From Pusillimonas sp. T2 (GTDB lineage: Bacteria; Pseudomonadota; Gammaproteobacteria; Burkholderiales; Burkholderiaceae_B): a DNA stretch of 64,000 nucleotides. Shown here piece by piece: positions 19,552-29,701 of the stretch (position 1 is the first letter of the stretch; each line of letters opens with the position of its first letter). Below the pieces are notes generated by a model that saw only the letters and a program-made list of their open reading frames with translations, searched no databases and was not told where the DNA came from. The translations under genes and the position numbers were made by a program. Where the stretch lies: NCBI RefSeq assembly GCF_002236805.1, contig NZ_NIQA01000001.1:558001-622000 (forward strand). Reading direction: 5' to 3'.

Positions 19552-19933
19552 TGTGAACACCTTAGCCGAACGCCTCAAACACGCTCGAAATTTGCGCAAC
19601 CTGACCCAGAAAGAACTGGCGCAGGCAGCGAAAATCTCTCAGGGCGCAATTTCCAATTACGAAACTCGGTTGCGCGCCAGCCCACGACAGTTGTTGAAAT
19701 TGGCCGCCGCACTGAAGATAAGCCCGTCATGGCTGGCAGAAGGCATCGGCGCCATGGAGATCCCGGCCAGTTCTGCGTTAACGCTGCAAGACAACAGTCT
19801 GGCGAACCACGCAGCTCAAGTCTGGCCCTTTGAACGCATCAGCGTAGCCGACGTCCAGTCCTTGTCGGCAGAGCAACGACGCATGATCGAAGACGTCATC
19901 CTGACCTGGACACAAAACGTCAGAACCGGTTAA
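19523..19933 (+). CDS. XRE-family helix-turn-helix regulator (Cro/CI-like)
   Basis: A small DNA-binding protein with a clear HTH_3 domain: LKHARNLRNLTQKELA, then ISQGAISNYE as the recognition helix, and a C-terminal tail of about 60 residues without an S24 protease motif. The start is uncertain: GTG 19523 gives 136 aa and GTG 19553 gives 126 aa; neither has a clear Shine-Dalgarno. The perfect inverted repeat at 19520-19551 overlaps the first and lies just before the second, which suggests 19553 and autoregulation. It is divergent from the pseudo-receiver regulator through an AT-rich gap. Function unknown. Confidence 0.75.
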   Translation: MIELGASITFVNTLAERLKHARNLRNLTQKELAQAAKISQGAISNYETRLRASPRQLLKLAAALKISPSWLAEGIGAMEIPASSALTLQDNSLANHAAQVWPFERISVADVQSLSAEQRRMIEDVILTWTQNVRTG

Positions 19934-20029
19934 CGCAGCACATCTCTAGCTAAGGGCTTTAGCCAATCGCGTCTTCCGATGACGCTACATAACGCTTCGG
20001 GCGGGCTGGCGCAATTTGCACCAATCTCC

Positions 20030-20035
20030 TATACT
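20030..20035 (+). promoter_or_regulatory. -10 box of the thiC promoter
   Basis: TATACT, with no good -35 at 17 or 18 bases. Transcription would begin near 20042, matching the 5' end of the TPP aptamer. Confidence 0.45.
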
Positions 20036-20039
20036 GCGC

Positions 20040-20118
20040 GCTCATGCAGGGGTACTTGCCTTCGGGCAGGTTGAGACAAACCCTTTGTACCAGTACGGAT
20101 AATGCCGATGCTGGGAGC
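20040..20118 (+). promoter_or_regulatory. TPP (THI-element) riboswitch
   Basis: The aptamer of the thiamine-pyrophosphate riboswitch. Conserved pieces in order: GGGGTAC, the TTGAGA core, ACCCTTTGTACC, GGATAATGCC and GCTGGGAGCAA; these match the consensus CTGAGA, ACCCTTTGAACCTGA and GGATAATGCCAGCGTAGGGA with few changes. P1 is formed by GCTC (20040-20043) and CAG (20047-20049) with CTG (20111-20113) and GAGC (20115-20118). It lies 59 bases before the thiC ATG and lowers thiC expression when TPP is abundant. Confidence 0.95.
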
Positions 20119-20150
20119 AAAATCCTTCAGTACCGTTGCCTCCCTATTCG

Positions 20151-22091
<1,941 letters not shown>

Positions 22092-22098
22092 CGCACAG

Positions 22099-22123
22099 GC
22101 CGGCAGCGCAAAACGCTGCCGGC
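22099..22123. terminator. Hairpin after thiC
   Basis: A perfect 10-bp GC-rich stem (22099-22108 with 22114-22123) and a CAAAA loop, 8 bases after the thiC stop and before the convergent toxin gene. There is no T-run on either side, so it may protect the 3' end or need Rho for termination. Confidence 0.55.
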
Positions 22124-22149
22124 GTTGAGCAGTACAACCCCAATACATC

Positions 22150-22440
22150 TCAGAACCCGATTTCTTTCTGATGGCGCACTGCCAGGATCGTGACGAACTG
22201 CAGGCCTACGCGGTAGCGGGCCACATAACCGCTGTCACCAAAGTCAATGATCCAGTCTCGGAACTCGTCAGCCATGCCATCGACCGGTCGCCCCACCCCC
22301 GGTTGCTGTTCCAGTACTTTGACGCCTTGACGTATCGCCGTAACAGCACGTTTTGCGGCGTCCGGATTGCGTGATGCGAGAAAGCGATAAAGGCGCTGAA
22401 CATCCTGCAGCGCAGAAGGCGACCAAATCAGACGTGACAT
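22150..22440 (-). CDS. ParE/RelE-family toxin
   Basis: A 96-aa protein with the ParE/RelE fold signature: IWSPSALQDVQRLYRFL at the start, then a long helix, the GRPV-M--EFRDWII strand and a C-terminal YVARYRVG...ILAVRHQKE. ParE toxins poison DNA gyrase and RelE toxins cut mRNA on the ribosome; the sequence is closer to ParE, but the target is not proven. Its start overlaps the stop of the upstream antitoxin gene by 13 bases, the normal arrangement for such pairs. Confidence 0.88.
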   Translation of the reverse strand: MSRLIWSPSALQDVQRLYRFLASRNPDAAKRAVTAIRQGVKVLEQQPGVGRPVDGMADEFRDWIIDFGDSGYVARYRVGLQFVTILAVRHQKEIGF

Positions 22441-22718
22441 TCGGGAGGCTCAGTGTCTTGACCTTGTTCGAGCTGGGCCATCCACCCATCAGCCTCATCG
22501 GCGGTGACGTGCAAACCGTTTGAGCGGAAAGCTTCCCACGCATTCAGTGCATCTTGCCTGAATACTTCCCGCTTCTCTTCTCGGTCTACATACTGTTTAA
22601 TCGCCTCGCGCATCAACCAATGAGGGGTGCGTTGACGCGCATCGGCCAAGCGCTTTATGCGAGCTTTGGTGTCTTCGTCGATCTTGATCGCCACCGGACG
22701 CATGGTGGTATCAGCCAT
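22428..22718 (-). CDS. Ribbon-helix-helix (CopG-type) antitoxin
   Basis: A 96-aa partner of the ParE-like toxin. The N-terminal MRPVAIKIDEDTKARIKRLADARQ segment is a ribbon-helix-helix DNA-binding motif, and the acidic C-terminus would wrap the toxin. The ATG at 22718 has GGAG 8 bases upstream; the frame remains open further upstream but without ribosome sites. The TACC-rich repeats just before it are probably the operator for self-repression. Confidence 0.87.
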   Translation of the reverse strand: MADTTMRPVAIKIDEDTKARIKRLADARQRTPHWLMREAIKQYVDREEKREVFRQDALNAWEAFRSNGLHVTADEADGWMAQLEQGQDTEPPECHV

Positions 22719-22733
22719 GGCGTTCTCCGCAGG

Positions 22734-22769
22734 GGTATTTATAGGTATTACCTTACCATACCTACCTAT
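22734..22769 (-). promoter_or_regulatory. Toxin-antitoxin promoter and operator repeats
   Basis: Four TACC units on the plus strand (starting 22749, 22754, 22759 and 22763) at 4-5 base spacing, with ATAGGTA (22741-22747) inverted against TACCTAT (22763-22769). Ribbon-helix-helix repressors bind such short repeated half-sites. A TATAAA lies within 22734-22743 on the minus strand as a possible -10. Confidence 0.55.
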
Positions 22770-22899
22770 TGTTTGCCATCTGTCGGAAATCCCCTGCATC
22801 TGTCCAGCTGGCAACTGATTTGGCTTCTTTCGCAAACAGCGCATCCCTGGCCGTACCGGCAACGCCTGCGAAAGGACGCTCATGATGACCGAACGATGA

Positions 22900-22983
22900 A
22901 TGACACAAACCGAACTGGGCGAGCGCTGGCGAATTAGCAAGGCAACGCTGAAACGTTGGCTGGATTGGCCTCTACGGGCGTAA
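22900..22983 (+). pseudogene. Remnant of a helix-turn-helix (excisionase/MerR-like) gene
   Basis: A 27-codon frame reading TQTELGERWRISKATLKRW, which looks like the first helix-turn-helix of an excisionase or HTH_17 protein, then stops. A five-codon frame at 22882 ends in an overlapping stop/start just before it. The rest of the gene is missing, so this appears to be a broken fragment. It lies in the 384-bp stretch without an intact gene (22719-23102) between the toxin-antitoxin pair and ilvD; 22770-22880 shows nothing recognisable. Confidence 0.4.
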
Positions 22984-23051
22984 AGAATACATAACGCGGC
23001 GCACTTCGTCGGTGAGATCGATAGAAGCACCCCTACGGGCGTGGGGTAGAC

Positions 23052-23081
23052 AGAATAAAAAACGGGGCCAAAGCCCCGTTT
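23052..23081 (-). terminator. Intrinsic terminator of ilvD
   Basis: AAACGGGGC and GCCCCGTTT (23060-23068 with 23073-23081) form a 9-bp stem; read on the minus strand the stem runs into a T-rich tract (23052-23060). It lies 21 bases past the ilvD stop. Confidence 0.85.
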
Positions 23082-23102
23082 CTTTCAACACAACTTACCG
23101 CT

Positions 23103-24968
23103 TTACTTGCGCGTCAGCTGGCTGATGTCGCGTACCGCACCGCGGTCAGCCGAGGTGGCCATTGCAGCGTAGGCAAGCAACGCCTGAGACACCACACGCT
23201 CGCGGCTTACCGGCTTCCAGGCTTTATCTCCACGCGCTTCCATAGCCGCGCGGCGCTGTTCGAGCTCGGCATCGGAAATCGCCAGATTGATGGTGCGATT
23301 CGGGATGTCGATTTCGATGGTATCGCCATCGTTGACCAAACCGATATTGCCGCCTTCGGCCGCTTCGGGTGATGCATGACCGATAACCAGCCCCGACGAC
23401 CCGCCGGAAAAACGGCCATCGGTAAGCAATGCCGACGACGCGCCCAAACCCTTGGATTTGAGGTAAGACGTGGGATACAGCATTTCTTGCATGCCGGGGC
23501 CGCCTTTGGGGCCCTCGTAGCGAATAATGACAACGTCGCCTGCCTTGACTTGGTCTTCAAGAATGCCTGCAACGGCGTCTTCCTGGCTTTCGTAGACGCG
23601 GGCCTTGCCCGTGAACTTGAGGATGCTGTCATCAACGCCAGCAGTCTTGACAATACAACCGTTAGGCGCCAGGTTGCCATACAACACCGCCAAGCCGCCA
23701 TCTTGCGAATAGGCGTGTGCCTTGTCACGAATACAGCCGCTCTCGCGATCGAGGTCGAGTGCGTCATAGTAGCGGTCTTGGCTGAACGCGACCTGGGTAG
23801 GAATACCGCCTGGCGATGCGCGGAAGAACTCGAGCACTTCGGGATTCACGTCGGGCGACTTGACGTCCCATTGTTTGATGGCATTGCCCAGCGTGCCGCT
23901 ATGTACGTTACCTACGTCAAGATTCAGCAGACCGGCGCGGGCCAGTTCGGCCAAAATACCGATAATGCCGCCGGCGCGATGCACGTCTTCGATGTGGTAT
24001 TTGTCGGTTGCCGGCGCCACTTTAGACAAACAAGGGACACGACGCGAGATATGGTCGATGTCGGACATCGTGAAATTGACACCGGCCTCTTGGGCAGCGG
24101 CCAACAGGTGCAACACCGTATTGGTCGACCCGCCCATAGACACGTCGAGCGTCATAGCGTTTTCGAAGGCTTCGAAGGTGGCAATACTGCGCGGCAATAC
24201 CGAGACATCGTCTTGTTCGTAGTAACGCTTGCACAGGTCGACCACCAGCTTGCCGGCGTTTTCGAACAGCGTTTTACGGCGCGCATGGGTAGCCACAATG
24301 GTGCCGTTACCGGGCAACGACAGACCCAGGGCTTCGGTCAGACAGTTCATGGAGTTGGCCGTGAACATGCCCGAACACGAACCACAAGTAGGGCACGCGC
24401 TACGTTCGATTTCGGCGACTTCGGCGTCGGACACTTTGTCGTCGGCCGCTTTGACCATGGCGTCTACCAGGTCAAGCTTCATGATGATTTTTTTGCTGGT
24501 GGGGTCGATCACCTTACCCGCTTCCATGGGGCCGCCCGACACAAAAACCACTGGAATATTCAGGCGCATCGCGGCCATGAGCATACCGGGGGTGATTTTG
24601 TCGCAATTGGAAATGCACACCATAGCGTCGGCACAATGGGCATTGACCATGTACTCGACTGAGTCGGCGATAAGTTCGCGCGAGGGCAGCGAATACAGCA
24701 TGCCGCCGTGGCCCATGGCGATGCCGTCGTCGACCGCAATAGTGTTGAACTCTTTGGCCACGCCGCCGGCTGCCTCGATTTGGCGGGCAACCAGTTGCCC
24801 CATGTCTTTAAGATGCACGTGACCCGGCACAAACTGGGTGAACGAATTGACGACGGCAATAATGGGTTTTTCGAAGTCGCCGTCTTTCATGCCGGTGGCA
24901 CGCCAAAGCGCGCGGGCACCGGCCATGTTGCGGCCGTGAGTCGAGGTACGGGAACGATATTGGGGCAT
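23103..24968 (-). CDS. ilvD: Dihydroxy-acid dehydratase IlvD
   Basis: Third step of valine/isoleucine synthesis, dehydrating dihydroxy acids to 2-keto acids with an iron-sulfur cluster. Cluster cysteines are in [11 protein letters not shown] and in the [19 protein letters not shown] region. The C-terminal GRFSGGSSG motif is also present. From the ATG at 24968 ([12 protein letters not shown], the conserved start) it is 621 aa, the long E. coli-type form. Monocistronic by context: divergent from an alcohol dehydrogenase and closed by its own terminator. Confidence 0.98.
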   Translation of the reverse strand: MPQYRSRTSTHGRNMAGARALWRATGMKDGDFEKPIIAVVNSFTQFVPGHVHLKDMGQLVARQIEAAGGVAKEFNTIAVDDGIAMGHGGMLYSLPSRELIADSVEYMVNAHCADAMVCISNCDKITPGMLMAAMRLNIPVVFVSGGPMEAGKVIDPTSKKIIMKLDLVDAMVKAADDKVSDAEVAEIERSACPTCGSCSGMFTANSMNCLTEALGLSLPGNGTIVATHARRKTLFENAGKLVVDLCKRYYEQDDVSVLPRSIATFEAFENAMTLDVSMGGSTNTVLHLLAAAQEAGVNFTMSDIDHISRRVPCLSKVAPATDKYHIEDVHRAGGIIGILAELARAGLLNLDVGNVHSGTLGNAIKQWDVKSPDVNPEVLEFFRASPGGIPTQVAFSQDRYYDALDLDRESGCIRDKAHAYSQDGGLAVLYGNLAPNGCIVKTAGVDDSILKFTGKARVYESQEDAVAGILEDQVKAGDVVIIRYEGPKGGPGMQEMLYPTSYLKSKGLGASSALLTDGRFSGGSSGLVIGHASPEAAEGGNIGLVNDGDTIEIDIPNRTINLAISDAELEQRRAAMEARGDKAWKPVSRERVVSQALLAYAAMATSADRGAVRDISQLTRK

Positions 24969-25071
24969 GGAAATTCTCTGCAAATGTTGCGCTTGAATTC
25001 TTCAATGATACCAAGTATGAAGGGCTAGCGTTGATCAAAATCAAACTCTGCAAGCCCCTGATATGCAACGA

Positions 25072-25085
25072 TGAACATATGTTCA
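25072..25085. promoter_or_regulatory. 14-bp perfect palindrome between ilvD and the alcohol dehydrogenase
   Basis: TGAACATATGTTCA, fully self-complementary, 87 bases before the alcohol dehydrogenase ATG and 103 bases before the ilvD ATG. It looks like the operator of a dimeric repressor (TetR- or GntR-like); the regulator is not in the neighbourhood. Confidence 0.5.
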
Positions 25086-25171
25086 AGGCGTGACCTGCAA
25101 CAGCACTGGCCATAAGCCATACCGCCGGCGGCCCAAACACACTGCCGCTGGCATTACCCAAGGAGCCCGCA

Positions 25172-26227
25172 ATGTCGTTACCCCAAAAGATGAATGCCAT
25201 GGTGTACCACGGCCCCGGCCAAAAGGCCTGGGAGTCAGTCGACACCCCAAAAGTCCTGCACCCCACTGACGCCGTCATCCGCGTAACCAAAACCACTATT
25301 TGCGGCACCGACCTGCATATTCTGAAAGGCGACGTGCCTGCGGTAACAGATGGCCGCATTCTGGGGCACGAAGGGGTGGGTGTTGTCGAGGCTGTCGGCG
25401 ACGCCGTCAGCAACTTCAAACCCGGCGACCGGGTACTGATTTCGTGCATAACCTCTTGCGGCAAATGCGAATACTGCAAAAAGCAAATGTATTCACATTG
25501 CGAAGACGGCGGCTGGATTCTGGGCCATTTAATTAATGGCACGCAAGCCGAATATGTACGCATTCCCCATGCCGACAACAGCCTGTATCCGATTCCGGCC
25601 GGGTCCGACGAAGAAGCCTTGGTCATGTTAAGCGACATTTTGCCCACCGGCTTTGAAATCGGCGTGCTGTATGGTGCTGTCAAGCCAGGTGACACCGTGG
25701 CCATTGTGGGAGCCGGCCCGGTAGGCATGGCGTCTTTGCTGACGGCGCAGTTCTATTCGCCCGCACGCCTGATTATGATCGACGTTGACGACGCACGCCT
25801 TGAAATGGCCATGAAGTTCGGTGCCACCGAAGTCATCAACAGCACCAAAGCCGATGTTGCCGCGCATATCAAGGCGACGACCAAAGACGGCGTTGACGTG
25901 GCCATAGAAGCCGTGGGTATCCCACAAACCTTCGACGTCTGCCAGAACATCATCCGCCCCGGGGGGCATTTGGCCAACGTCGGCGTACACGGCACCAGCG
26001 TCGACCTGCAAATCCAGAAGCTCTGGATCCAGAACGTCACCATCACCACTGGCCTGGTCAATACCAACACCACCCCCATGCTGCTCAAAAACGTAACATC
26101 GGGTCGCCTGCAACCCGAGGGGTTGATTACGCATCGCTTTAAATTCAACGATTTCCCTCAGGCCTACGAGGTCTTCGGAAACGCTGCCAAAGAAAAAGCG
26201 ATGAAAGTCATTATCAGCAGCGATTAA
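25172..26227 (+). CDS. Zinc-dependent medium-chain alcohol dehydrogenase
   Basis: A 351-aa MDR-family enzyme. Catalytic zinc ligands are in ICGTDLH (Cys) and GHEGVG (His-Glu); the structural zinc site is CGKCEYCKKQMYSHC; the NAD-binding Rossmann motif is VGAGPVGMA (about residues 175-183). Substrate unknown; the family includes butanediol, threonine and primary alcohol dehydrogenases. An AAGGAG site precedes the ATG. A strong terminator follows, so it is probably transcribed alone. The palindrome at 25072-25085 may control it. Confidence 0.92.
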   Translation: MSLPQKMNAMVYHGPGQKAWESVDTPKVLHPTDAVIRVTKTTICGTDLHILKGDVPAVTDGRILGHEGVGVVEAVGDAVSNFKPGDRVLISCITSCGKCEYCKKQMYSHCEDGGWILGHLINGTQAEYVRIPHADNSLYPIPAGSDEEALVMLSDILPTGFEIGVLYGAVKPGDTVAIVGAGPVGMASLLTAQFYSPARLIMIDVDDARLEMAMKFGATEVINSTKADVAAHIKATTKDGVDVAIEAVGIPQTFDVCQNIIRPGGHLANVGVHGTSVDLQIQKLWIQNVTITTGLVNTNTTPMLLKNVTSGRLQPEGLITHRFKFNDFPQAYEVFGNAAKEKAMKVIISSD

Positions 26228-26280
26228 ACCCGGCTACTCGGCGCAATAATAGCGACGCAGGGCAGTAGACATGGATCTTG

Positions 26281-26307
26281 AATGGCGCTCAAATAGAGCG
26301 CCATTTT
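26281..26307 (+). terminator. Intrinsic terminator after the alcohol dehydrogenase
   Basis: AATGGCGCTC and GAGCGCCATT form a perfect 10-bp stem with an AAATA loop, followed by a short T-run. The A-rich left flank is short, so it mainly serves the plus strand. Confidence 0.85.
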
Positions 26308-26368
26308 GTATTCAGACTCGAGAGCTAGCAGGTATGATTACCTGACTTTTTATTTTATCGAGACCGCC

Positions 26369-26815
26369 ATGTCCGAAAACGCCATCTCCGTTCATCTACG
26401 TCAGCAAAAAGACTTCCAATTCGAAATTTCTTTTGGCGAGGGCATCCCCACCGTACTGGGCGACGAACCGGCACCCATCGGCGAAGGCAAAGGTCCCTCT
26501 CCCGCGCAATTTCTGGCGGCTGCCGTCGGCAACTGTTTGTCCGACTCCCTGTTTTTTGCGATTAAAAAGTACAAGCAAGATCCCCAGCCCATCCAGTGCA
26601 AAGTCACGGCCGAAATCGGCCGCAACGAACAGGGGCGCTTGCGCATCACGCATATGCAGGCCACGCTTACGCTCGGTGTCCCGGCCACATCACTGCAACA
26701 CATGGACCGCGTTCTATCGTCGTTCGAAGCCTTCTGCACCGTTACGCAAAGCGTGGGCCAGGGTATCCCCATCAGCATCGAAGTATTCGATAGCGAAAAC
26801 ACTCGACTCAAGTAG
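26369..26815 (+). CDS. OsmC/Ohr-family protein
   Basis: A 148-aa OsmC-family protein from the ATG at 26369. Classical OsmC/Ohr proteins reduce organic hydroperoxides with two cysteines; both are here, in AVGNCLSDSL and EAFCTVTQS. The family also contains members of unknown role, and this one is not clearly Ohr or OsmC proper. It is followed after 14 bases by the cyanophycin-synthetase-like gene on the same strand, so the two are probably co-transcribed. Confidence 0.88.
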   Translation: MSENAISVHLRQQKDFQFEISFGEGIPTVLGDEPAPIGEGKGPSPAQFLAAAVGNCLSDSLFFAIKKYKQDPQPIQCKVTAEIGRNEQGRLRITHMQATLTLGVPATSLQHMDRVLSSFEAFCTVTQSVGQGIPISIEVFDSENTRLK

Positions 26816-26829
26816 AAGCGGGGTCGCGT

Positions 26830-28653
26830 GTGCGTGCGGGTTATCGCTTTGGGTTGGCTCAACACGACCAGTCACTGACGCTGCAGTTCAAGGCGTTATC
26901 GCCGACGCTGTCACTCGAGACACTTGATGCCCGGCTGGCGGCCTTACTGGCTTTCGGGCCGGGGCCCTTGCCCCTGCGCCCCGATTGGGCACCAGACAAG
27001 ACCTTGGCAATGGCGCTGTCGGCCCGCATTTTACAAGTCGCCGCCGAGCTTCAACGCTCGGTACACTTGCCTGCGTTTGATGCCGGCAAAGTCTTGACGT
27101 GCGACCCTATGCCCGACCAGCCTGGGGGCTGGGTCATGACACTGGCGGTACCGGCCATCGACTACTTTGCGCCCCCCATACTTCATCAACTGTACTCACG
27201 TGTGACGACGCTGGTACTGAACTTGGCGAACCCGGCCCACATCCCCGGCAACATTGAACAGCTCTCTAACGAAGTCGACACTGAAATCCGCCTGCCGGCC
27301 AGATCCGCAGTCCCGCTCAGCCAGTCCACGTATCATTTGCTGCGCACGGCTCAGGCAGCAGGGATGCCATGGCGACACACTGGCAATGGTATTTTTCAGA
27401 TAGGTTGGGGCGAACGTCAGACGCGCGTTCGCAGCAGCCAGCTATGGGGCGATACGGCCTTGGGCTGCGAAACAGCCCAACACAAATACTGGGCGGCGCA
27501 ATGGCTAAACCAGGCCGGCCTACCCGCCGCCCAACACGGTGTCGCAAACACCGAAGCCCAGGCGTTTGAACTGGCCCGACAGTTGGGCAACAAAGTTGTC
27601 ATCAAGCCGGTTGATCGCGATCGGGGCGAGGGCATTACCGTGCTGCCTCAGGGCGAAGAAGCCCTACGCCATGCCTTTCTGGCGGCACAACAGTATTCGC
27701 CCCAGGTTCTGGTCGAAGCCTGGGCGCCCGGCGTGTGCCATCGCGTCCTGGTCGTCAAAGACAAAATGGTTTATGCCGTCAAGCGTTTACCCATTGCTGT
27801 CGAGGGCGATGGCGTCAACACAATTGCAGACTTGATACGCAGGGCAAACGAAAGGCGCCAGGGCCTGCCTGTATGGCAACGCAAGCCCCCTTTACCCGAC
27901 GACACGCAAACACAAGCCTGCTTACAACTGTACGGTTTATCTTTAAACGATGTATTGCCGGCCGGGCAATGGGCGCCGCTACGCGATATTGAATCTACTG
28001 CCTGGGGCGGTATCGACCTCGAGCTGACGGACCACATTCATCCCGAAAACATTGCCTTGGCCATCCGTGCCGCCCAAGTGTTCGGGCTGAGCGCGGCAGG
28101 GGTGGACATCATGAGCACCGACATCACACGCCCTTGGTACGAAAACGGCGCCATCATCAACGAGGTCAACGTAGCCCCCCTCTTGGGCGGCGGACCGGCG
28201 TCGTTGCGCACCCTACCGGCCCTTATCGCTCATTTGCTACCCAACGGCGCACATATCCCCATTGACGTGTATTTAGGTGGCCCAGAAGCCCTGCAGGCCG
28301 CACAAGAACGGCACGCAACGCTTTGCCAAAGCGGGGTCAATGCGTTTTTGTGCACGCCAGACCAGACGTGGTCAAGCCATCAGAAACTGCTACCAACACC
28401 GCATCAGAACCTGTTCGACAGATGTCTGATTCAACTGGGCAACCCTCAGGCCGGTCATTTGGTCGTCGTCATCCAGAACACCGAGTTCCTGACGACCGGC
28501 CTGCCCTTCAATCGCTGCGCCACGTTTACTGTCGTCGACGCCCAGAAATGCCAAAGCGCCCAAACGGGCGCCCTGGCATCAGACGACGAGGTCAGACAAT
28601 TGCTGTCTTTATTTAGCCCACCTGCACGCGATCAAAGTTCAAGCGCTCCATAA
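26830..28653 (+). CDS. Cyanophycin-synthetase-like ATP-grasp protein lacking the Mur-ligase P-loop
   Basis: A 607-aa protein from a GTG start. Residues about 165-480 match the CphA ATP-grasp region: STYHLLRTAQAAG, FQIGWGERQ (189-197), IKPVDRDRGEG (258-268), GDGVNTIADLI (327-336), and the metal-binding NEVNVAP (444-450). True CphA is about 870 aa and then carries a Mur-ligase domain with a GTNGKTT P-loop. Here only about 125 residues follow, with no P-loop; a piece ending GLPFNRC (557-563) recalls the FDRC element of the Mur domain. It could ligate an amino acid or peptide, but would not make cyanophycin by the known mechanism. Its 3' end overlaps the convergent gentisate dioxygenase by 41 bases. 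Confidence 0.72.
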   Translation: MRAGYRFGLAQHDQSLTLQFKALSPTLSLETLDARLAALLAFGPGPLPLRPDWAPDKTLAMALSARILQVAAELQRSVHLPAFDAGKVLTCDPMPDQPGGWVMTLAVPAIDYFAPPILHQLYSRVTTLVLNLANPAHIPGNIEQLSNEVDTEIRLPARSAVPLSQSTYHLLRTAQAAGMPWRHTGNGIFQIGWGERQTRVRSSQLWGDTALGCETAQHKYWAAQWLNQAGLPAAQHGVANTEAQAFELARQLGNKVVIKPVDRDRGEGITVLPQGEEALRHAFLAAQQYSPQVLVEAWAPGVCHRVLVVKDKMVYAVKRLPIAVEGDGVNTIADLIRRANERRQGLPVWQRKPPLPDDTQTQACLQLYGLSLNDVLPAGQWAPLRDIESTAWGGIDLELTDHIHPENIALAIRAAQVFGLSAAGVDIMSTDITRPWYENGAIINEVNVAPLLGGGPASLRTLPALIAHLLPNGAHIPIDVYLGGPEALQAAQERHATLCQSGVNAFLCTPDQTWSSHQKLLPTPHQNLFDRCLIQLGNPQAGHLVVVIQNTEFLTTGLPFNRCATFTVVDAQKCQSAQTGALASDDEVRQLLSLFSPPARDQSSSAP

Positions 28654-29701
28654 TGGGTGCGTCGGAGAAGTGGAATAAATCGAACTGCGTTTCGGCCTGC
28701 AACGACCACTGCACCCAAGACGGCACCACGAACAAATCGCCGACATCCAGTTTGTGTGTTTCGCCGTTAAGCACGACTGCGCCGCGCCCTTCGAAAACCT
28801 GAAATACGCTGGAGCCGACTTCGCGGCGTGGCGCGCTTTGCGCACCCGCACGCAGGCGGTGAAACTGGGCGCGAATGGTTGGCATAACGTCGCCCCCGGT
28901 GGTGGGATTAACGTAACGTACGGCGGCGTGACCCGGTTCAAACACGCCAGGATACCCCTCGTCTTCAAGGCGAAGCTGCTCCGCCAGAGCACGATCGGTA
29001 TGCTCCCAACGATAGGCCCCGATAGGCGAGCTGATGGTGGCCTGCAAGCCCGACAAGGGACGCAAACCTGGGTGACACCACAACCGTTCGCCACGCGAAA
29101 ACTCGGGCGTGGTTTCGTCCGACAGTTTCTCTGGGCCGAATTCAAAAAAGCCGACGTCATTCTGGTACGAGAACGGGATGTCGAGGCCGTCGATCCAGGC
29201 CATCGGTTTGTCGGTAACGTTCTGGTGACCATGGAAATTCCAGCCCGGCGTCAGCAGAAAGTCGCCCCGGCTCATACGCACAGGGTCACCGCTGACGACT
29301 GTCCAGACGCCCTCACCTTCGACCACAAAACGGAACGCATTCTGTGCGTGACGATGCTCGGGCGCCGTTTCTTTAGGGCCCAAATATTGAATGGCAGCCC
29401 ATAGCGTGGGGCTGACATATGCGCGCCCACCCAAACCAGGGTTAGCCAAACCCAACGCACGACGCTCGCCGCCGCGCCCAACCGGTACCAGGTCGCCAGA
29501 GCGCTTGGCTGCTGGATACAACTTGGACCATTTCCACACATGAGGCACCGCCTGAGGTGCGGGGTGCTGCGGCATCAAGGAACCCGTTTGCGTCCAGAGC
29601 GGCATGATATGCAACGATTCGAAATCGGCATACAACTGACGCAATTCCGGGGTATCTTCTGGGGCCATGGCGTTGTGGCCGCCGGCGTTATCGGGTTTCA
29701 T
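28613..29701 (-). CDS. Gentisate 1,2-dioxygenase
   Basis: A bicupin Fe(II) enzyme, 362 aa, that opens the ring of gentisate to maleylpyruvate. The N-terminal cupin shows the metal-binding APEHRHAQNAFRFVVEGEG segment and the later GDFLLTPGW; the second cupin is around SSVFQVFEGRGAVVLNGE. A perfect AGGAGGT ribosome site stands 9 bases before the ATG. No maleylpyruvate isomerase or fumarylpyruvate hydrolase gene is in the window, so the rest of the gentisate route must be elsewhere. A salicylate 1,2-dioxygenase specificity cannot be excluded. Confidence 0.9.
   Translation of the reverse strand: MKPDNAGGHNAMAPEDTPELRQLYADFESLHIMPLWTQTGSLMPQHPAPQAVPHVWKWSKLYPAAKRSGDLVPVGRGGERRALGLANPGLGGRAYVSPTLWAAIQYLGPKETAPEHRHAQNAFRFVVEGEGVWTVVSGDPVRMSRGDFLLTPGWNFHGHQNVTDKPMAWIDGLDIPFSYQNDVGFFEFGPEKLSDETTPEFSRGERLWCHPGLRPLSGLQATISSPIGAYRWEHTDRALAEQLRLEDEGYPGVFEPGHAAVRYVNPTTGGDVMPTIRAQFHRLRAGAQSAPRREVGSSVFQVFEGRGAVVLNGETHKLDVGDLFVVPSWVQWSLQAETQFDLFHFSDAPIMERLNFDRVQVG

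Noticed and set aside
22972-23042. CTACGGGCGT direct repeats as attachment sites of a mobile element
   Set aside because: Only 10 bases long, 61 bases apart, with no integrase or transposase gene; mentioned as a hint but not called.
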